Below, one piece after another: positions 26,131-36,531 of a DNA stretch of 64,000 bases. Positions within the stretch are counted from its first letter, which is position 1; each line of letters begins with the position of its first letter. The notes beneath the pieces were generated by a model. That model was not told the origin of the DNA and made no database searches. It saw only the letters and a program-made list of their open reading frames with translations. The DNA lies in NCBI GenBank assembly GCA_027482245.1, contig JAIXWG010000058.1, positions 62,001 through 126,000 on the forward strand. The letters are read 5' to 3'. Source of the DNA: Acetobacteraceae bacterium (GTDB lineage: Bacteria > Pseudomonadota > Alphaproteobacteria > Acetobacterales > Acetobacteraceae). The position numbers and the translations under genes were made by a program.

Positions 26131-27167
26131 CGCGCCGGGCGAAGCTGCTGCTGGGCGGCGTGGTGGTGGTGGCCGCGGCTGCGGCGGGTTTCCAGGCGAT
26201 GCAGCCCGGCGTGGCGCCGACGCCGATCGTGGCGCCGGCGGCGGCTTCGGCCCCCGCAGGCGTCGGCGCGCTGGGGCGGGTGGAGCCGGCATCGCGCATC
26301 CGCCGCCTCGCCCCTGGCAACGGCCAGGATGGGGCGCGGATCGACCGGCTGCTGGTGGCGGAGGGCGATGTCGTCCCGGCCGGGCAGGTCGTGGCGGAAT
26401 TCCATGATGCGCAGCTGAAGGACGCGGCGCTGGCCCAGGCGGAGGCGCAGCTGGCACAGGCGCGCGCCAAGCTGGAGCGCACCCGCGCCGCCGGCCGGCC
26501 TTCCGAGATCGCGGCGCAACGCGCCCGCATCGACGCGCTGACCAGCGCCGAGGCTTCCGCCCGCCGTGACGCGGAGCGGGCGGAACGGCTGGAGCGGACG
26601 GGGGCGGGGGCGGAAGCGACGGCGGAACGCGCCCGCTTCGCCGCCAACCGCGCCCGCGCGGAGCGCGCGGAGGCGCAGGCCGCGCTGGAGACGCTGCTGA
26701 GCCCGCGGCCCGAGGACCTGGCGCTGGCCGAGGCGGAATTTGCGGCGGCCGAGGCGGCGGTGACGCGCGCGCGGGCGGAGGCCACCATGGCCCGGCTGCG
26801 CGCGCCGATCGCGGGCACGGTGCTGCGCGTGATCGCGCGCGCCGGCGAACGCGTGCCGACCGATGGCGTGCTGGAAATGGCGGACCTCTCCGCCATCGAC
26901 GTCGTCGCCGATGTCTTCGAGACGGACCTGCCGCGCCTGCGGCCCGGCGCGCCGGCGGAGATCGTCGTGCCCGGGGAGGCGCGGCGCTTCGCCGCCGTGG
27001 TGCGGGAGATCGGCTGGCAGGTACGGCGCACGACGCAGGCGGGCACGGACCCCGTGGCGGCGGTGGATGCGCGGACGGTGGAGGTGCGGCTCGCGCTCGG
27101 CCCCGATGGCGTGGCGGCGCTGGCGCGGCGGTCCAACATGCAGGTCCAGGTCGCGATCCGCCCGTGA
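26127..27167 (+). CDS. HlyD/DevB-type ABC exporter membrane-fusion protein
   Basis: Periplasmic adaptor of 346 aa. One N-terminal membrane helix (about residues 5-22) is followed by a lipoyl half-domain (GRVEPASRIRRL), a long Ala/Glu/Arg-rich coiled coil (about 95-225) and the second lipoyl half plus beta-barrel (RLRAPIAGTVLRV, MADLSAIDVVADVFE). The pattern matches DevB, the adaptor of DevBCA exporters, and the next genes supply DevC- and DevA-like partners. An outer-membrane TolC partner is not in the window. Confidence 0.9.
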   Translation: MTRRAKLLLGGVVVVAAAAAGFQAMQPGVAPTPIVAPAAASAPAGVGALGRVEPASRIRRLAPGNGQDGARIDRLLVAEGDVVPAGQVVAEFHDAQLKDAALAQAEAQLAQARAKLERTRAAGRPSEIAAQRARIDALTSAEASARRDAERAERLERTGAGAEATAERARFAANRARAERAEAQAALETLLSPRPEDLALAEAEFAAAEAAVTRARAEATMARLRAPIAGTVLRVIARAGERVPTDGVLEMADLSAIDVVADVFETDLPRLRPGAPAEIVVPGEARRFAAVVREIGWQVRRTTQAGTDPVAAVDARTVEVRLALGPDGVAALARRSNMQVQVAIRP

Positions 27168-28438
27168 ACGACCAGCCGCCCCCCCTGCTTCCCTGGGCAC
27201 CCGAACTCGCGACGCCTGCGGGGGCCGCCCAGGGCGCCGCGCCTGGCCAGGCGCGGCGCCGGGCGCCGGGCTTCGCGGCCACGACGCTGCTGGCGCTGCG
27301 CCTGGCGTGGCGGCAGTTGCGGAGCGAGAAGGCGAGGCTCGCTTCCGCCATCGCCGGCGTGATGTTCGCCTGCGTGCTCGTCTTCATGCAGCTCGGCTTC
27401 CGGTCCGCGCTGTTCGACAGCGCGACGGCGCTGATCGGCGCCATGCGCGGCGACCTCTTCCTGATGCACCCGATGACGCTGGCGAGCTTCAAGCCGGAGC
27501 CGCTGCCGCGCGGCCGCGCCTACCAGGTGCTGGCCGTGCCGGAGGTGGAGCGCGCGGTGCCGGTCTACCTGGCGCAGGCGACCTGGCGGAACCCGGAGAA
27601 CGGCACGCGGCGCGCCATCCAGCTGATCGGCGTGGACACCGATGCGGGCGTGCTGGACTTCCCGGGCCTGGCGCCGCTGGTGGAGCAGCTGAAGCGCGCG
27701 GACACCGTCGCCTTCGACCAGCGGTCCCGCCCGGAATTCGGCGCGGTGGCGCGGCTGCTGGGGGAACGCGGGCCCTTCCCGGTGGAGGTCGGCAACCGCC
27801 AGGTGGAGGTGGTGGGGCTGATCGAGATCGGCCCGAGCTTCGGCGCGGACGGCAACCTCGTGCTGTCCGACGTGAATTTCCGGCGCGTCGTCAAGGAACG
27901 CCTCGTCGCCGCCATCGACCTGGTCGCCATCAAGCTGCGACCGGGCTCCGACATCCTCGCCGTGCAGCGCCAACTCCGGGCCATCCTGCCGGCGGATGCG
28001 ATGGTGCTGACGCAGGCGGAGCTGAACGCCCATGAGCGGCGGTACTGGGAGGAGGCGACGCCGATCGGCTTCATCTTCGCCTTCGGCAGCCTGATGGGAT
28101 TGGTCGTGGGGATGGTGATCGTCTACCAGATCCTGTTCAGCGACATTGCCGGCCACCTCAAGGAATATGCGACGCTGAAGGCGATGGGGTATTCGAACTT
28201 CTACCTCGGCCGCGTCGTGCTGGGGGCGTCGCTGATCCTGGCGGTGGCGGGGTTCATCCCGGGCTTTCTCCTCTCCACCTTCCTCTACGACGTGGTCGGG
28301 TCGGCGACCTTCCTGCCGCTGGCGATGGATGCGTCGCGCGCGACATCGGTGTTCCTGATGATCTTCACCATGTGCGCGGTCGCCGGACTGCTGGCGATGC
28401 GCAAGCTGCGGGACGCCAACCCCGCGGACATGTTCTGA
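27164..28438 (+). CDS. DevC-like ABC exporter permease
   Basis: FtsX/MacB-type permease of 424 aa. An N-terminal cytoplasmic stretch and membrane helix (ASAIAGVMFACVLVFMQ) precede a periplasmic domain, followed by three C-terminal helices with the ATPase-contact segment EYATLKAMGYS. It contains the DevC-type GxxRGDLFLMHP-like segment. It overlaps the adaptor gene by 4 bp and the ATPase gene by 1 bp. Confidence 0.9.
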   Translation: MNDQPPPLLPWAPELATPAGAAQGAAPGQARRRAPGFAATTLLALRLAWRQLRSEKARLASAIAGVMFACVLVFMQLGFRSALFDSATALIGAMRGDLFLMHPMTLASFKPEPLPRGRAYQVLAVPEVERAVPVYLAQATWRNPENGTRRAIQLIGVDTDAGVLDFPGLAPLVEQLKRADTVAFDQRSRPEFGAVARLLGERGPFPVEVGNRQVEVVGLIEIGPSFGADGNLVLSDVNFRRVVKERLVAAIDLVAIKLRPGSDILAVQRQLRAILPADAMVLTQAELNAHERRYWEEATPIGFIFAFGSLMGLVVGMVIVYQILFSDIAGHLKEYATLKAMGYSNFYLGRVVLGASLILAVAGFIPGFLLSTFLYDVVGSATFLPLAMDASRATSVFLMIFTMCAVAGLLAMRKLRDANPADMF

Positions 28439-29148
28439 TGGAGAAGCTCCGCTCCCCCATCCCCGTCGATCTGCGCGGGTTGAACTACGCCTATGGCGAG
28501 GGCGAGCTGAAGCGGCTCGTGCTGCGGGATGTGACGCTGGCGGTGCAGCCCGGGGAGATCGTGCTGCTGACGGGGCCGTCGGGCAGCGGCAAGACCACGC
28601 TGCTGACGCTGATCGGCGCGCTGCGGTCGATGCAGGACGGCAGCGCCCAGGTGCTGGGGGAGGAGTTGCGCGGCGCGAACGAGGCCGCGCGCGTGAAGCT
28701 CCGCCGGCGCATCGGCTTCATCTTCCAGAACCACAACCTGCTGGGCTTCCTGACGGCGCGGCAGAACGTGGCCATGGCGCTGGAACAGGATGGCGCGCTG
28801 GGCGAATCCGCGCGGATGACGCGGGCGGCGGAACTGCTGGGCGCCGTGGGTCTCGCGGATCATGTGGACAAGCTGCCCTCCCAGCTCTCGGGCGGGCAGC
28901 GGCAGCGCGTTTCCGTGGCGCGGGCGCTCGCCGCGGATCCCGGCCTGGTGCTGGCGGACGAACCGACGGCGGCCCTCGACAAGGCGAGCGGGCAGGAGGT
29001 GGTGAAGCTGCTCCGCAACCTCGCCAAGTCCCGCGGCGTGCCGATCCTGCTGGTCACGCATGACCCGCGCATCCTCGACATCGCCGACCGGATCGTCGCG
29101 ATGGAGGATGGGCGCATCGTCGATACGGCCAAGGAAAAGGCGGGCTGA
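28438..29148 (+). CDS. DevA-like ABC exporter ATPase
   Basis: ATPase of the MacB/LolD/DevA class, 236 aa, starting at the ATG of a TGATG overlap. It has Walker A GPSGSGKTT, Q-loop FIFQNHNLLGFL, signature LSGGQRQRVSVARA, Walker B VLADEPTAALD and the H-loop VTHD. With the preceding adaptor and permease it forms a complete DevBCA-type exporter. Known members export glycolipids in cyanobacteria; the cargo here is unknown. Confidence 0.93.
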   Translation: MEKLRSPIPVDLRGLNYAYGEGELKRLVLRDVTLAVQPGEIVLLTGPSGSGKTTLLTLIGALRSMQDGSAQVLGEELRGANEAARVKLRRRIGFIFQNHNLLGFLTARQNVAMALEQDGALGESARMTRAAELLGAVGLADHVDKLPSQLSGGQRQRVSVARALAADPGLVLADEPTAALDKASGQEVVKLLRNLAKSRGVPILLVTHDPRILDIADRIVAMEDGRIVDTAKEKAG

Positions 29149-29149
29149 G

Positions 29150-30205
<1,056 letters not shown>

Positions 30206-30267
30206 CTGGTTGACTCCCTCGGTGCGGTGGCGGGACGATCCCGGTACTGCAAACAGGGAGAACAATC

Positions 30268-31293
30268 ATGTCATGGATCCGGGGCCTCGCGGCCGCGGCG
30301 CTTGCCGCTTGTGCTGCCATCGCCGTGCCGGCGCAGGCGGGGCCGATCCTCGATGCCGTGCGGGCGCGCGGGCAGCTCGTCTGCGGCATCCATACCGGCG
30401 TGGCCGGCTTCGCGCTGCCGGACAGCCGCGGCGTCTGGCAGGGGATGGATGTCGATCTCTGCCGCGGGCTTGCGGTGGCGATCTTCAACGATGCCAGCAA
30501 GGTCCGCTTCGTCGGCCTCTCCTCCTCCACCCGCTTCACCGCGCTGGGGTCGGGGGAGATCGACGTGCTGTTCCGCACCTCCACCCAGACCATGCTGCGC
30601 GACACGACGCTCGGCCTGCGCCATGCCGTCACCTATTTCTATGACGGCCACGGCTTCATGGTGCGCAACACGCTCGGCTTCTCCCGCGTCGCGGAGCTGA
30701 ATGGCGCGACGATCTGCCTGATCCAGGGCACGACGAACGAACAGGTGACGGCGGACTATTTCCGCAGCATCAACGTGCCCTTCCGCCCGGTGGTGTTCGA
30801 GCGCACGGACCAGGCCTCCGAGGCCCTGCAGGCGGGCCGCTGCGATGCCTTCGGGACGGATGCCTCGCAGCTCGCGGGCGTGCGGTCTTCCATGCCGCGG
30901 CCGGCGGACTGGACCATCCTGACGGAGCGTTTCAGCAAGGAGCCCTATGGCGCCTATCTCCGCCGCGGTGACGAGGAATGGTTCGACCTGGTGCGCTGGT
31001 ACACCTACGCCATCATCGAGGCGGAGGAGCAGGGCATCACCCGCGCGAATGCGGAGGAGCAGCGCCGCACCAGCACCAACCCGAACACGCGTCGCCTGCT
31101 GGGCGTGACGCCGGAGCTGGGGCAGTCCCTGAAGATCGATCCCTTCTGGGCCTACAACGTCGTGCGCGCGATCGGGAACTACGGGGAGCTGTATGACCGG
31201 CATTTCGGGCCGCAGACGCCGGTAAACCTGCCGCGCGGGCCGAACAACCTCTGGACCAACGGAGGCCTCGTCTACGCGCTGCCGCTGCGGTGA
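30268..31293 (+). CDS. General amino-acid ABC receptor (AapJ-like)
   Basis: SBP_bac_3 family periplasmic protein, 341 aa, with a Sec signal (MSWIRGLAAAALAACAAIAVPAQA). Conserved features are RGQLVCGIHTGVAGFALPD, QGMDVDLCRGLAVAIF and ICLIQGTTNEQ, as in AapJ/BztA general L-amino-acid receptors. AapQMP genes do not follow, so this is an orphan copy. It converges on chvI, with a CCCTCTCC-type palindrome between the stops. Confidence 0.9.
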   Translation: MSWIRGLAAAALAACAAIAVPAQAGPILDAVRARGQLVCGIHTGVAGFALPDSRGVWQGMDVDLCRGLAVAIFNDASKVRFVGLSSSTRFTALGSGEIDVLFRTSTQTMLRDTTLGLRHAVTYFYDGHGFMVRNTLGFSRVAELNGATICLIQGTTNEQVTADYFRSINVPFRPVVFERTDQASEALQAGRCDAFGTDASQLAGVRSSMPRPADWTILTERFSKEPYGAYLRRGDEEWFDLVRWYTYAIIEAEEQGITRANAEEQRRTSTNPNTRRLLGVTPELGQSLKIDPFWAYNVVRAIGNYGELYDRHFGPQTPVNLPRGPNNLWTNGGLVYALPLR

Positions 31294-31301
31294 CAGGCGT
31301 G

Positions 31302-31325
31302 CCCTCTCCCCGCGTGGGGAGAGGG
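31302..31325. repeat. CCCTCTCC-type palindrome, possible bidirectional terminator
   Basis: CCCTCTCCCC (31302-31311), GCGT loop, GGGGAGAGGG (31316-31325), lying between the convergent stops of the amino-acid receptor and chvI. It is a member of the same repeat family as 10526, 45401 and 48117, here without the CACCCAA flank. Confidence 0.7.
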
Positions 31326-31332
31326 CTTCAGC

Positions 31333-32034
<702 letters not shown>

Positions 32035-32074
32035 GGGTCAGGCTCCTCGGGCGCGTCAGTTGCGCGATGGGGGG

Positions 32075-32095
32075 ATTGTGGCGGCCAATTGTGGC
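32075..32095 (+). promoter_or_regulatory. Direct repeat in the chvI upstream region
   Basis: ATTGTGGC occurs twice, at 32075-32082 and 32088-32095, 13 bp start to start, in the short region between the divergent chvI and HugZ-like genes. OmpR-family regulators bind direct repeats, so autoregulation by ChvI is possible. The spacing is slightly longer than the usual 10-11 bp. Confidence 0.3.
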
Positions 32096-32114
32096 AAAGG
32101 CGGGTCAGGCTGCG

Positions 32115-32852
32115 ATGGGGACGGAATCCTTCGGCTTCGAGGCCAGGAAGCTGGTGCGGGCGGCGGCTTCCGCCACCCTGGCGACGGTGACGGAAGGCCA
32201 GCCCTTCGCGGCGCTGGCCACGCCGGCGGCCGCGCCGGACCTGTCGATCCTGATGCTGCTGTCGTCCCTGTCCGAACACACCCGGCACCTGCGCCAGGAA
32301 GGCCGCTGCGCGCTGCTGTTCACCGGCACGCCCGAGCAGGTGAACCCCCAGACCGCGCCGCGCGTCACGCTGACGGGCATGGCGGAGCCGGTGCCGGAGG
32401 CGGAGGTGCCCGCGCTGAAGGCCCGCTGGCTGGCGCGCCACCCCTATGCCGCGCTCTACGCCGATTTCGGCGATTTCGCGCTGTGGCGGCTGCGGCCGCA
32501 GGCGGCGCTGCTGGTGGGCGGCTTCGCCCGCGCCACGCGCCTCAAGCGCGCCGACCTGCTGCCCGATCCGGCGGCGGTGGAAGCCCTTGCCGCGGCCGAG
32601 GCCGAGATCATCGCCCATGTGAATGCCGACCATGCCGATGCCCTAGCAGCGATGGCGGAAGGCCTGCACGGCCAGGCGGGGGGCCAGGATTGGCGCCTGG
32701 TGGCCGTGGATGCGGATGGCTGCGACCTGGCCGCGGGCGAGGCTGTCCTGCGCCATGCCTGGGCGGCGCCGGTCGCGGATGCGGACGGGGTGCGCGCGGG
32801 GCTCATCAAGGCCGCGCGAGCGGCGCGCGAAACGTTGTTGAATCGCCGCTGA
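32115..32852 (+). CDS. HugZ-like pyridoxamine-5'-phosphate-oxidase-fold protein with DUF2470 tail
   Basis: Split-barrel flavin/heme-binding-type protein, 245 aa from ATG 32115 (the frame is open to 32067). The N-terminal PNPOx-like barrel carries ARKLVRAAASATLATV and the LVGGFARATRL segment also seen in HugZ-type heme proteins. The C-terminal DUF2470 domain holds IIAHVNADHADAL. Related proteins degrade or bind heme. It lies between chvI and pckA. Confidence 0.82.
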   Translation: MGTESFGFEARKLVRAAASATLATVTEGQPFAALATPAAAPDLSILMLLSSLSEHTRHLRQEGRCALLFTGTPEQVNPQTAPRVTLTGMAEPVPEAEVPALKARWLARHPYAALYADFGDFALWRLRPQAALLVGGFARATRLKRADLLPDPAAVEALAAAEAEIIAHVNADHADALAAMAEGLHGQAGGQDWRLVAVDADGCDLAAGEAVLRHAWAAPVADADGVRAGLIKAARAARETLLNRR

Positions 32853-32868
32853 GACGGAAACTCGCCCG

Positions 32869-32893
32869 GTAACCAGGGGTTTAACAAGTAACC
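32869..32893 (+). promoter_or_regulatory. GTAACC repeats upstream of pckA
   Basis: GTAACC at 32869-32874 and 32888-32893 with a related TTAAC at 32881-32885, in the 162-bp gap ahead of pckA. They could be half-sites for a regulator, and ChvI is the obvious candidate because its gene is close. No clear promoter boxes can be assigned. Confidence 0.3.
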
Positions 32894-33014
32894 GGCCGGT
32901 TCGGATTGATTATGGCAGCTTACCCGCCCTAATCTTGCCGCGCTCAGCGCCCAAAACAGCGCCCGTGACGGCGGCCGTGACCAACGGCCGGCCGCCCCCC
33001 TCTGGAGGTTTCTG

Positions 33015-34610
33015 ATGACGTCCGACGCATCCGCCCTTTCCGGGACCGGCGTAGCCGGCTCGGCCACCGTCCACGCCAACCTGACGGCGGCCGGGCTCTA
33101 TGCCCATGCGCTGCGCCGGGGTGAGGGGCGGCTTTCGGCGGCTGGCGCCTTCATGGCGATCACCGGCCAGCACACCGGCCGTTCCGTCCAGGACAAGTTC
33201 GTCGTCGACGACCCGGAAGTGCATGACGCGATCTGGTGGGGCAAGATCAACCAGCCGCTGCCGCCCGCGAAGTTCGCCGCCTTCTCCGCCAAGGTGCGCG
33301 AATGGCTCGGCGCCCGCGGCGAACTCTTCACCCAGGACCTCTTCGCCGGCGCCGACACCGGCCACCGCATCAAGGTGCGCCTGGTCACGACGAATGCGTG
33401 GCACGCGCTCTTCGCCCGCAACATGTTCATCCGCCCGACGGCGGAGGAGCTGAAGACCTTCGAGCCCGACTTCTTCATCCTCCACGCCCCGGAATACGAG
33501 GCGAACCCGGCCGAGGATGGCTGCCGCACCAGCACCCTCATCGCGCTGTCCTTCGCCAAGCGCACCATCTGCATCGCCGGCACGAGCTATGCCGGCGAGA
33601 TCAAGAAGTCGATCTTCACCGTCATGAACTGGCTGCTGCCGGAACGCGGCGTGCTGCCGATGCACTGCTCCGCCAACCTCGGCAAGAACGGCGACACGGC
33701 GCTGTTCTTCGGCCTGTCCGGCACGGGCAAGACGACGCTCTCCTCCGACCCCGAGCGCAGCCTGATCGGCGACGACGAGCATGGCTGGTCGGACACCGGC
33801 GTCTTCAACTTCGAAGGCGGCTGCTACGCCAAGGTCATCAAGCTGTCGAAGGAAGCCGAGCCGCAGATCTGGGACGCCAGCCACCGCTTCGGCGCGGTGC
33901 TGGAGAACGTTCATGGCGACGAGCACGGCGTGCTCGACCTCGACGACAACCGCTACACCGAGAACACCCGGTCCTGCTACCCGATCGAGTTCATCCCGAA
34001 CATCGTGACGGGCGGCCAGGCGGGCAAGCCGAAGAACGTGGTGATGCTGACGGCCGATGCCTTCGGCGTGCTGCCGCCGATCGCCAAGCTCTCCGCCGCA
34101 CAGGCCATGTACCACTTCATGTCCGGCTACACCGCGCGCGTCGCCGGCACGGAAAAGGGCCTGGGCAAGGAACCGCAGGCGACCTTCTCCACCTGCTTCG
34201 GCGCGCCCTTCCTGCCGCGGCACCCGGAAGTCTACGGCCGCATGCTGGCGGAGCGCATCGCCAAGGACGGCGCCGATGTCTGGCTGGTCAACACCGGCTG
34301 GACCGGCGGCGCCTACGGCACCGGCAAGCGGATGAGCATCCAGCACACCCGCGCCCTGCTGCGCGCGGCCCTCGACGGGTCGCTGGCCAAGGTCGAGTTC
34401 GTGCGTGACCCCTTCTTCGGCCTGATGATCCCGAAGGCGGTGCCGGGCATCCCCGACAACGTGCTGAACCCGCGCGACAGCTGGGCCGACAAGGCCGCCT
34501 ATGACAAGCAGGCGAAGCACCTCGTCTCCCTGTTCGAGAAGAACTTCGAGACCTTCGCCGGCGCCGTCGGCGAAGACGTGAAGGCCGCCGCGATCAAGGC
34601 CGCGGCGTAA
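33015..34610 (+). CDS. pckA: Phosphoenolpyruvate carboxykinase (ATP)
   Basis: ATP-dependent PEPCK, 531 aa, catalysing oxaloacetate + ATP to PEP + CO2 + ADP, the entry to gluconeogenesis. Visible are GQHTGRSVQDKFVV (substrate loop), the kinase P-loop GLSGTGKTTLS, the metal site GDDEHGWSD and the adenine-binding NTGWTGGAYGTG. TCTGGAGG ahead of the ATG gives a good ribosome site. A strong terminator follows. Location next to chvI is a conserved alphaproteobacterial theme, although another gene intervenes here. Confidence 0.97.
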   Translation: MTSDASALSGTGVAGSATVHANLTAAGLYAHALRRGEGRLSAAGAFMAITGQHTGRSVQDKFVVDDPEVHDAIWWGKINQPLPPAKFAAFSAKVREWLGARGELFTQDLFAGADTGHRIKVRLVTTNAWHALFARNMFIRPTAEELKTFEPDFFILHAPEYEANPAEDGCRTSTLIALSFAKRTICIAGTSYAGEIKKSIFTVMNWLLPERGVLPMHCSANLGKNGDTALFFGLSGTGKTTLSSDPERSLIGDDEHGWSDTGVFNFEGGCYAKVIKLSKEAEPQIWDASHRFGAVLENVHGDEHGVLDLDDNRYTENTRSCYPIEFIPNIVTGGQAGKPKNVVMLTADAFGVLPPIAKLSAAQAMYHFMSGYTARVAGTEKGLGKEPQATFSTCFGAPFLPRHPEVYGRMLAERIAKDGADVWLVNTGWTGGAYGTGKRMSIQHTRALLRAALDGSLAKVEFVRDPFFGLMIPKAVPGIPDNVLNPRDSWADKAAYDKQAKHLVSLFEKNFETFAGAVGEDVKAAAIKAAA

Positions 34611-34635
34611 CCACCGCCACAGCCTGGACCATCCA

Positions 34636-34669
34636 GGGCGCGCCCCCACCTCGGGGACGCGCCCTTTTT
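34636..34669 (+). terminator. Rho-independent terminator of pckA
   Basis: GGGCGCG(C)CCC...GGGG(A)CGCGCCC hairpin followed by TTTTT at 34665-34669, starting 26 bp after the pckA stop. Confidence 0.88.
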
Positions 34670-34687
34670 CATGCCCGGATCCCAGCC

Positions 34688-35092
34688 ATGCCCCTCGACG
34701 AGACAACACCCCGCCGGCAACCCCAGCGCCCCGAACCCGCGCGCAACGTCCTCGGCGGCACACTCCTGCCCTGCTCCGTCGCACCGCTGACCGGCTTCCT
34801 CCGCGACGGCTGCTGCAACACCGGGCCGCAGGACCTCGGCCTCCACACCGTCTGCGCCGAAATCACGGCGGAATTCCTGGCCTTCAGCCAGTCCCGCGGT
34901 AACGACCTCTCCACCCCCCGCCCCGAATACGGCTTCGCCGGCCTGCAACCCGGCGACCGCTGGTGCCTCTGCGCCGCCCGCTGGGAAGAAGCCCGCCTGG
35001 CCGGCGTCGCACCCCCCGTCCTGCTCGAAGCCACCCACGAAGCCGCCCTCACGATCATCCAGCGCGATCACCTGCTGGCGCATGGGCTGTAG
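34688..35092 (+). CDS. DUF2237 family protein
   Basis: A 134-aa cysteine-rich protein matching DUF2237 end to end: NVLGGTLLPC, TGFLRDGCCNTG, DLGLHTVCAEITAEFLAFS, GNDLSTP, GLQPGDRWCLCAARW and ATHEAAL. The function is unknown; the conserved cysteines suggest metal binding or redox chemistry. It has pckA's terminator in front and the palindrome cluster behind. Confidence 0.9.
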   Translation: MPLDETTPRRQPQRPEPARNVLGGTLLPCSVAPLTGFLRDGCCNTGPQDLGLHTVCAEITAEFLAFSQSRGNDLSTPRPEYGFAGLQPGDRWCLCAARWEEARLAGVAPPVLLEATHEAALTIIQRDHLLAHGL

Positions 35093-35104
35093 CGCTGGGG
35101 GGCC

Positions 35105-35331
35105 TTGGAGAGGGGCCGCCGGCCCCTCTCCAAACCTCACCCCGCCAGGGGCCAGCGGGCCCCTGGACCCCAGGCTTTTCATCGATGAGCGAGGGGAGGG
35201 GCACGAAACGCGCGCTTGTTACGCGGTCCCTCCGCGCCCCTCCCCTCACTCATCGATCGAAGGGGGTTCGAAGGGGCCGCTGCCCCTTCGCGGGGTAGGG
35301 GTCTGGGGAAGGGGCGGAGCCCTTTCCCCAG
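35105..35331. repeat. Cluster of five GC-rich palindromes between convergent genes
   Basis: Five inverted repeats in 227 bp: 35105-35133 (13-bp perfect arms), 35145-35166 (9-bp), 35181-35257 (22-bp arms with one mismatch, 33-nt loop, containing ATCGAT ends), 35269-35290 (9-bp) and 35303-35331 (13-bp, one mismatch). The gap separates the convergent DUF2237 and MFS genes. It may act as a bidirectional terminator or be built from repeated intergenic elements. No gene is visible in it. Confidence 0.8.
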
Positions 35332-35337
35332 GGGCCG

Positions 35338-36531
35338 TCAGCGCCGCAGCCCCTGCACCGCCGCGGCGATGGCGGTGGTGGCCATGAAGGCGGCGCCGAG
35401 GAGGAAGACGGCGTGGGGGTGGCCGGTATCCATCAGCCAGGCGAAGAGGATGGGGGCGATGACGCCGCCGATGTTGAAGCCGGTGGAGACGACGCCGAAG
35501 ACGGCGCCGGCCTGGCCGGGGGGTGCGGCGGCGCGGACCATCATGTCGCGGGATGGCATGCAGAGGCCCGTCAGGATGCCGGAGGCGCCCATCAGCACGG
35601 GGATGAGCAGGGCGGGGACGGGGATCAGGCCGAGGCTGGCGGTGATGACGGCGCCGGCGCCGAAGCCGGCGGCGGCGACCAGGCCGTGGCGGCTTGATCG
35701 GTCCGCGATCCAGCCGCCGATCAGCACGCCGAGGGCAGAGCCGACCAGGAAGAAGGTCAGCGCCGTGGAGGCGAGCGTCAGGGAGAGGCCGTTGCCGGTG
35801 ACCAGCGCCGCGACGACGAAGCCGTTCACGCCGCCGATGGACAGTGCGATGAGGATGAAGAAGCCCGTCAGGCCGATGACGGCGGGGCTGAGGACGCGGG
35901 TTGGTTGTCCGGCTTCCGGCTTCACGCGGCGGACGGGCTGGTCCACCGGGCAGACGAGCCAGACATAGGCGGCGACGGCCAGGCCGACGAGGCCGGCGGA
36001 GAGCACGGAACCCTGCACGCCGAAGGCGGCGGCCAGGCCGATCATCAGCGTGGGCGCGACGGCGCCGCCAAGGTAGCCCGCGAAGGTATGGAGGGAGAAG
36101 GCGCGCCCCATGCGGGCGCCGCCGATGCCGCCGTTGAGGATGGCGTAGTCGGCGGGGTGGTAGACGGCGTTGGCGAGCCCGGCCATGGCGGCGGCGGCCA
36201 GCATGAAGGCGTAGCTGCCGGTCAGGCCGAAGAGGCTGAAGGCGATCCCGCCCAGCACCAGGCCGGCGGTCAGCACGCGGCGCGGGCCGAGGCGGTCGAC
36301 CATGAAGCCGACGGGCGCCTGGGTGAAGGCGGAGACCAGGCTGAAGATGGTCATGGCCAGGCCGAGTTCGACGAAGGTGACGTCGAGCCTCTCCCGCAGC
36401 AGCGGGAAGAGCGGCGGGAAGACCATGATGTGCAGGTGGCTGACGGCGTGGGCGACGCCGATGGCCGTCAGCGTGCGGCGCTCGGTCGAGGTCCAGGCGG
36501 TGGCGGGGAGGTGGTCCGCGGTGGTGCTCAA
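35338..36531 (-). CDS. Major facilitator superfamily transporter
   Basis: MFS permease of 397 aa with about twelve hydrophobic segments and the loop 2-3 motif GFMVDRLGPRRVLT. The second half repeats the fold (GGWIADRSSRHGLVA). It overlaps polA by 4 bp. The substrate cannot be predicted; the pattern is of the exporter or fosmidomycin-resistance-like type rather than a sugar porter. Confidence 0.88.
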   Translation of the reverse strand: MSTTADHLPATAWTSTERRTLTAIGVAHAVSHLHIMVFPPLFPLLRERLDVTFVELGLAMTIFSLVSAFTQAPVGFMVDRLGPRRVLTAGLVLGGIAFSLFGLTGSYAFMLAAAAMAGLANAVYHPADYAILNGGIGGARMGRAFSLHTFAGYLGGAVAPTLMIGLAAAFGVQGSVLSAGLVGLAVAAYVWLVCPVDQPVRRVKPEAGQPTRVLSPAVIGLTGFFILIALSIGGVNGFVVAALVTGNGLSLTLASTALTFFLVGSALGVLIGGWIADRSSRHGLVAAAGFGAGAVITASLGLIPVPALLIPVLMGASGILTGLCMPSRDMMVRAAAPPGQAGAVFGVVSTGFNIGGVIAPILFAWLMDTGHPHAVFLLGAAFMATTAIAAAVQGLRR

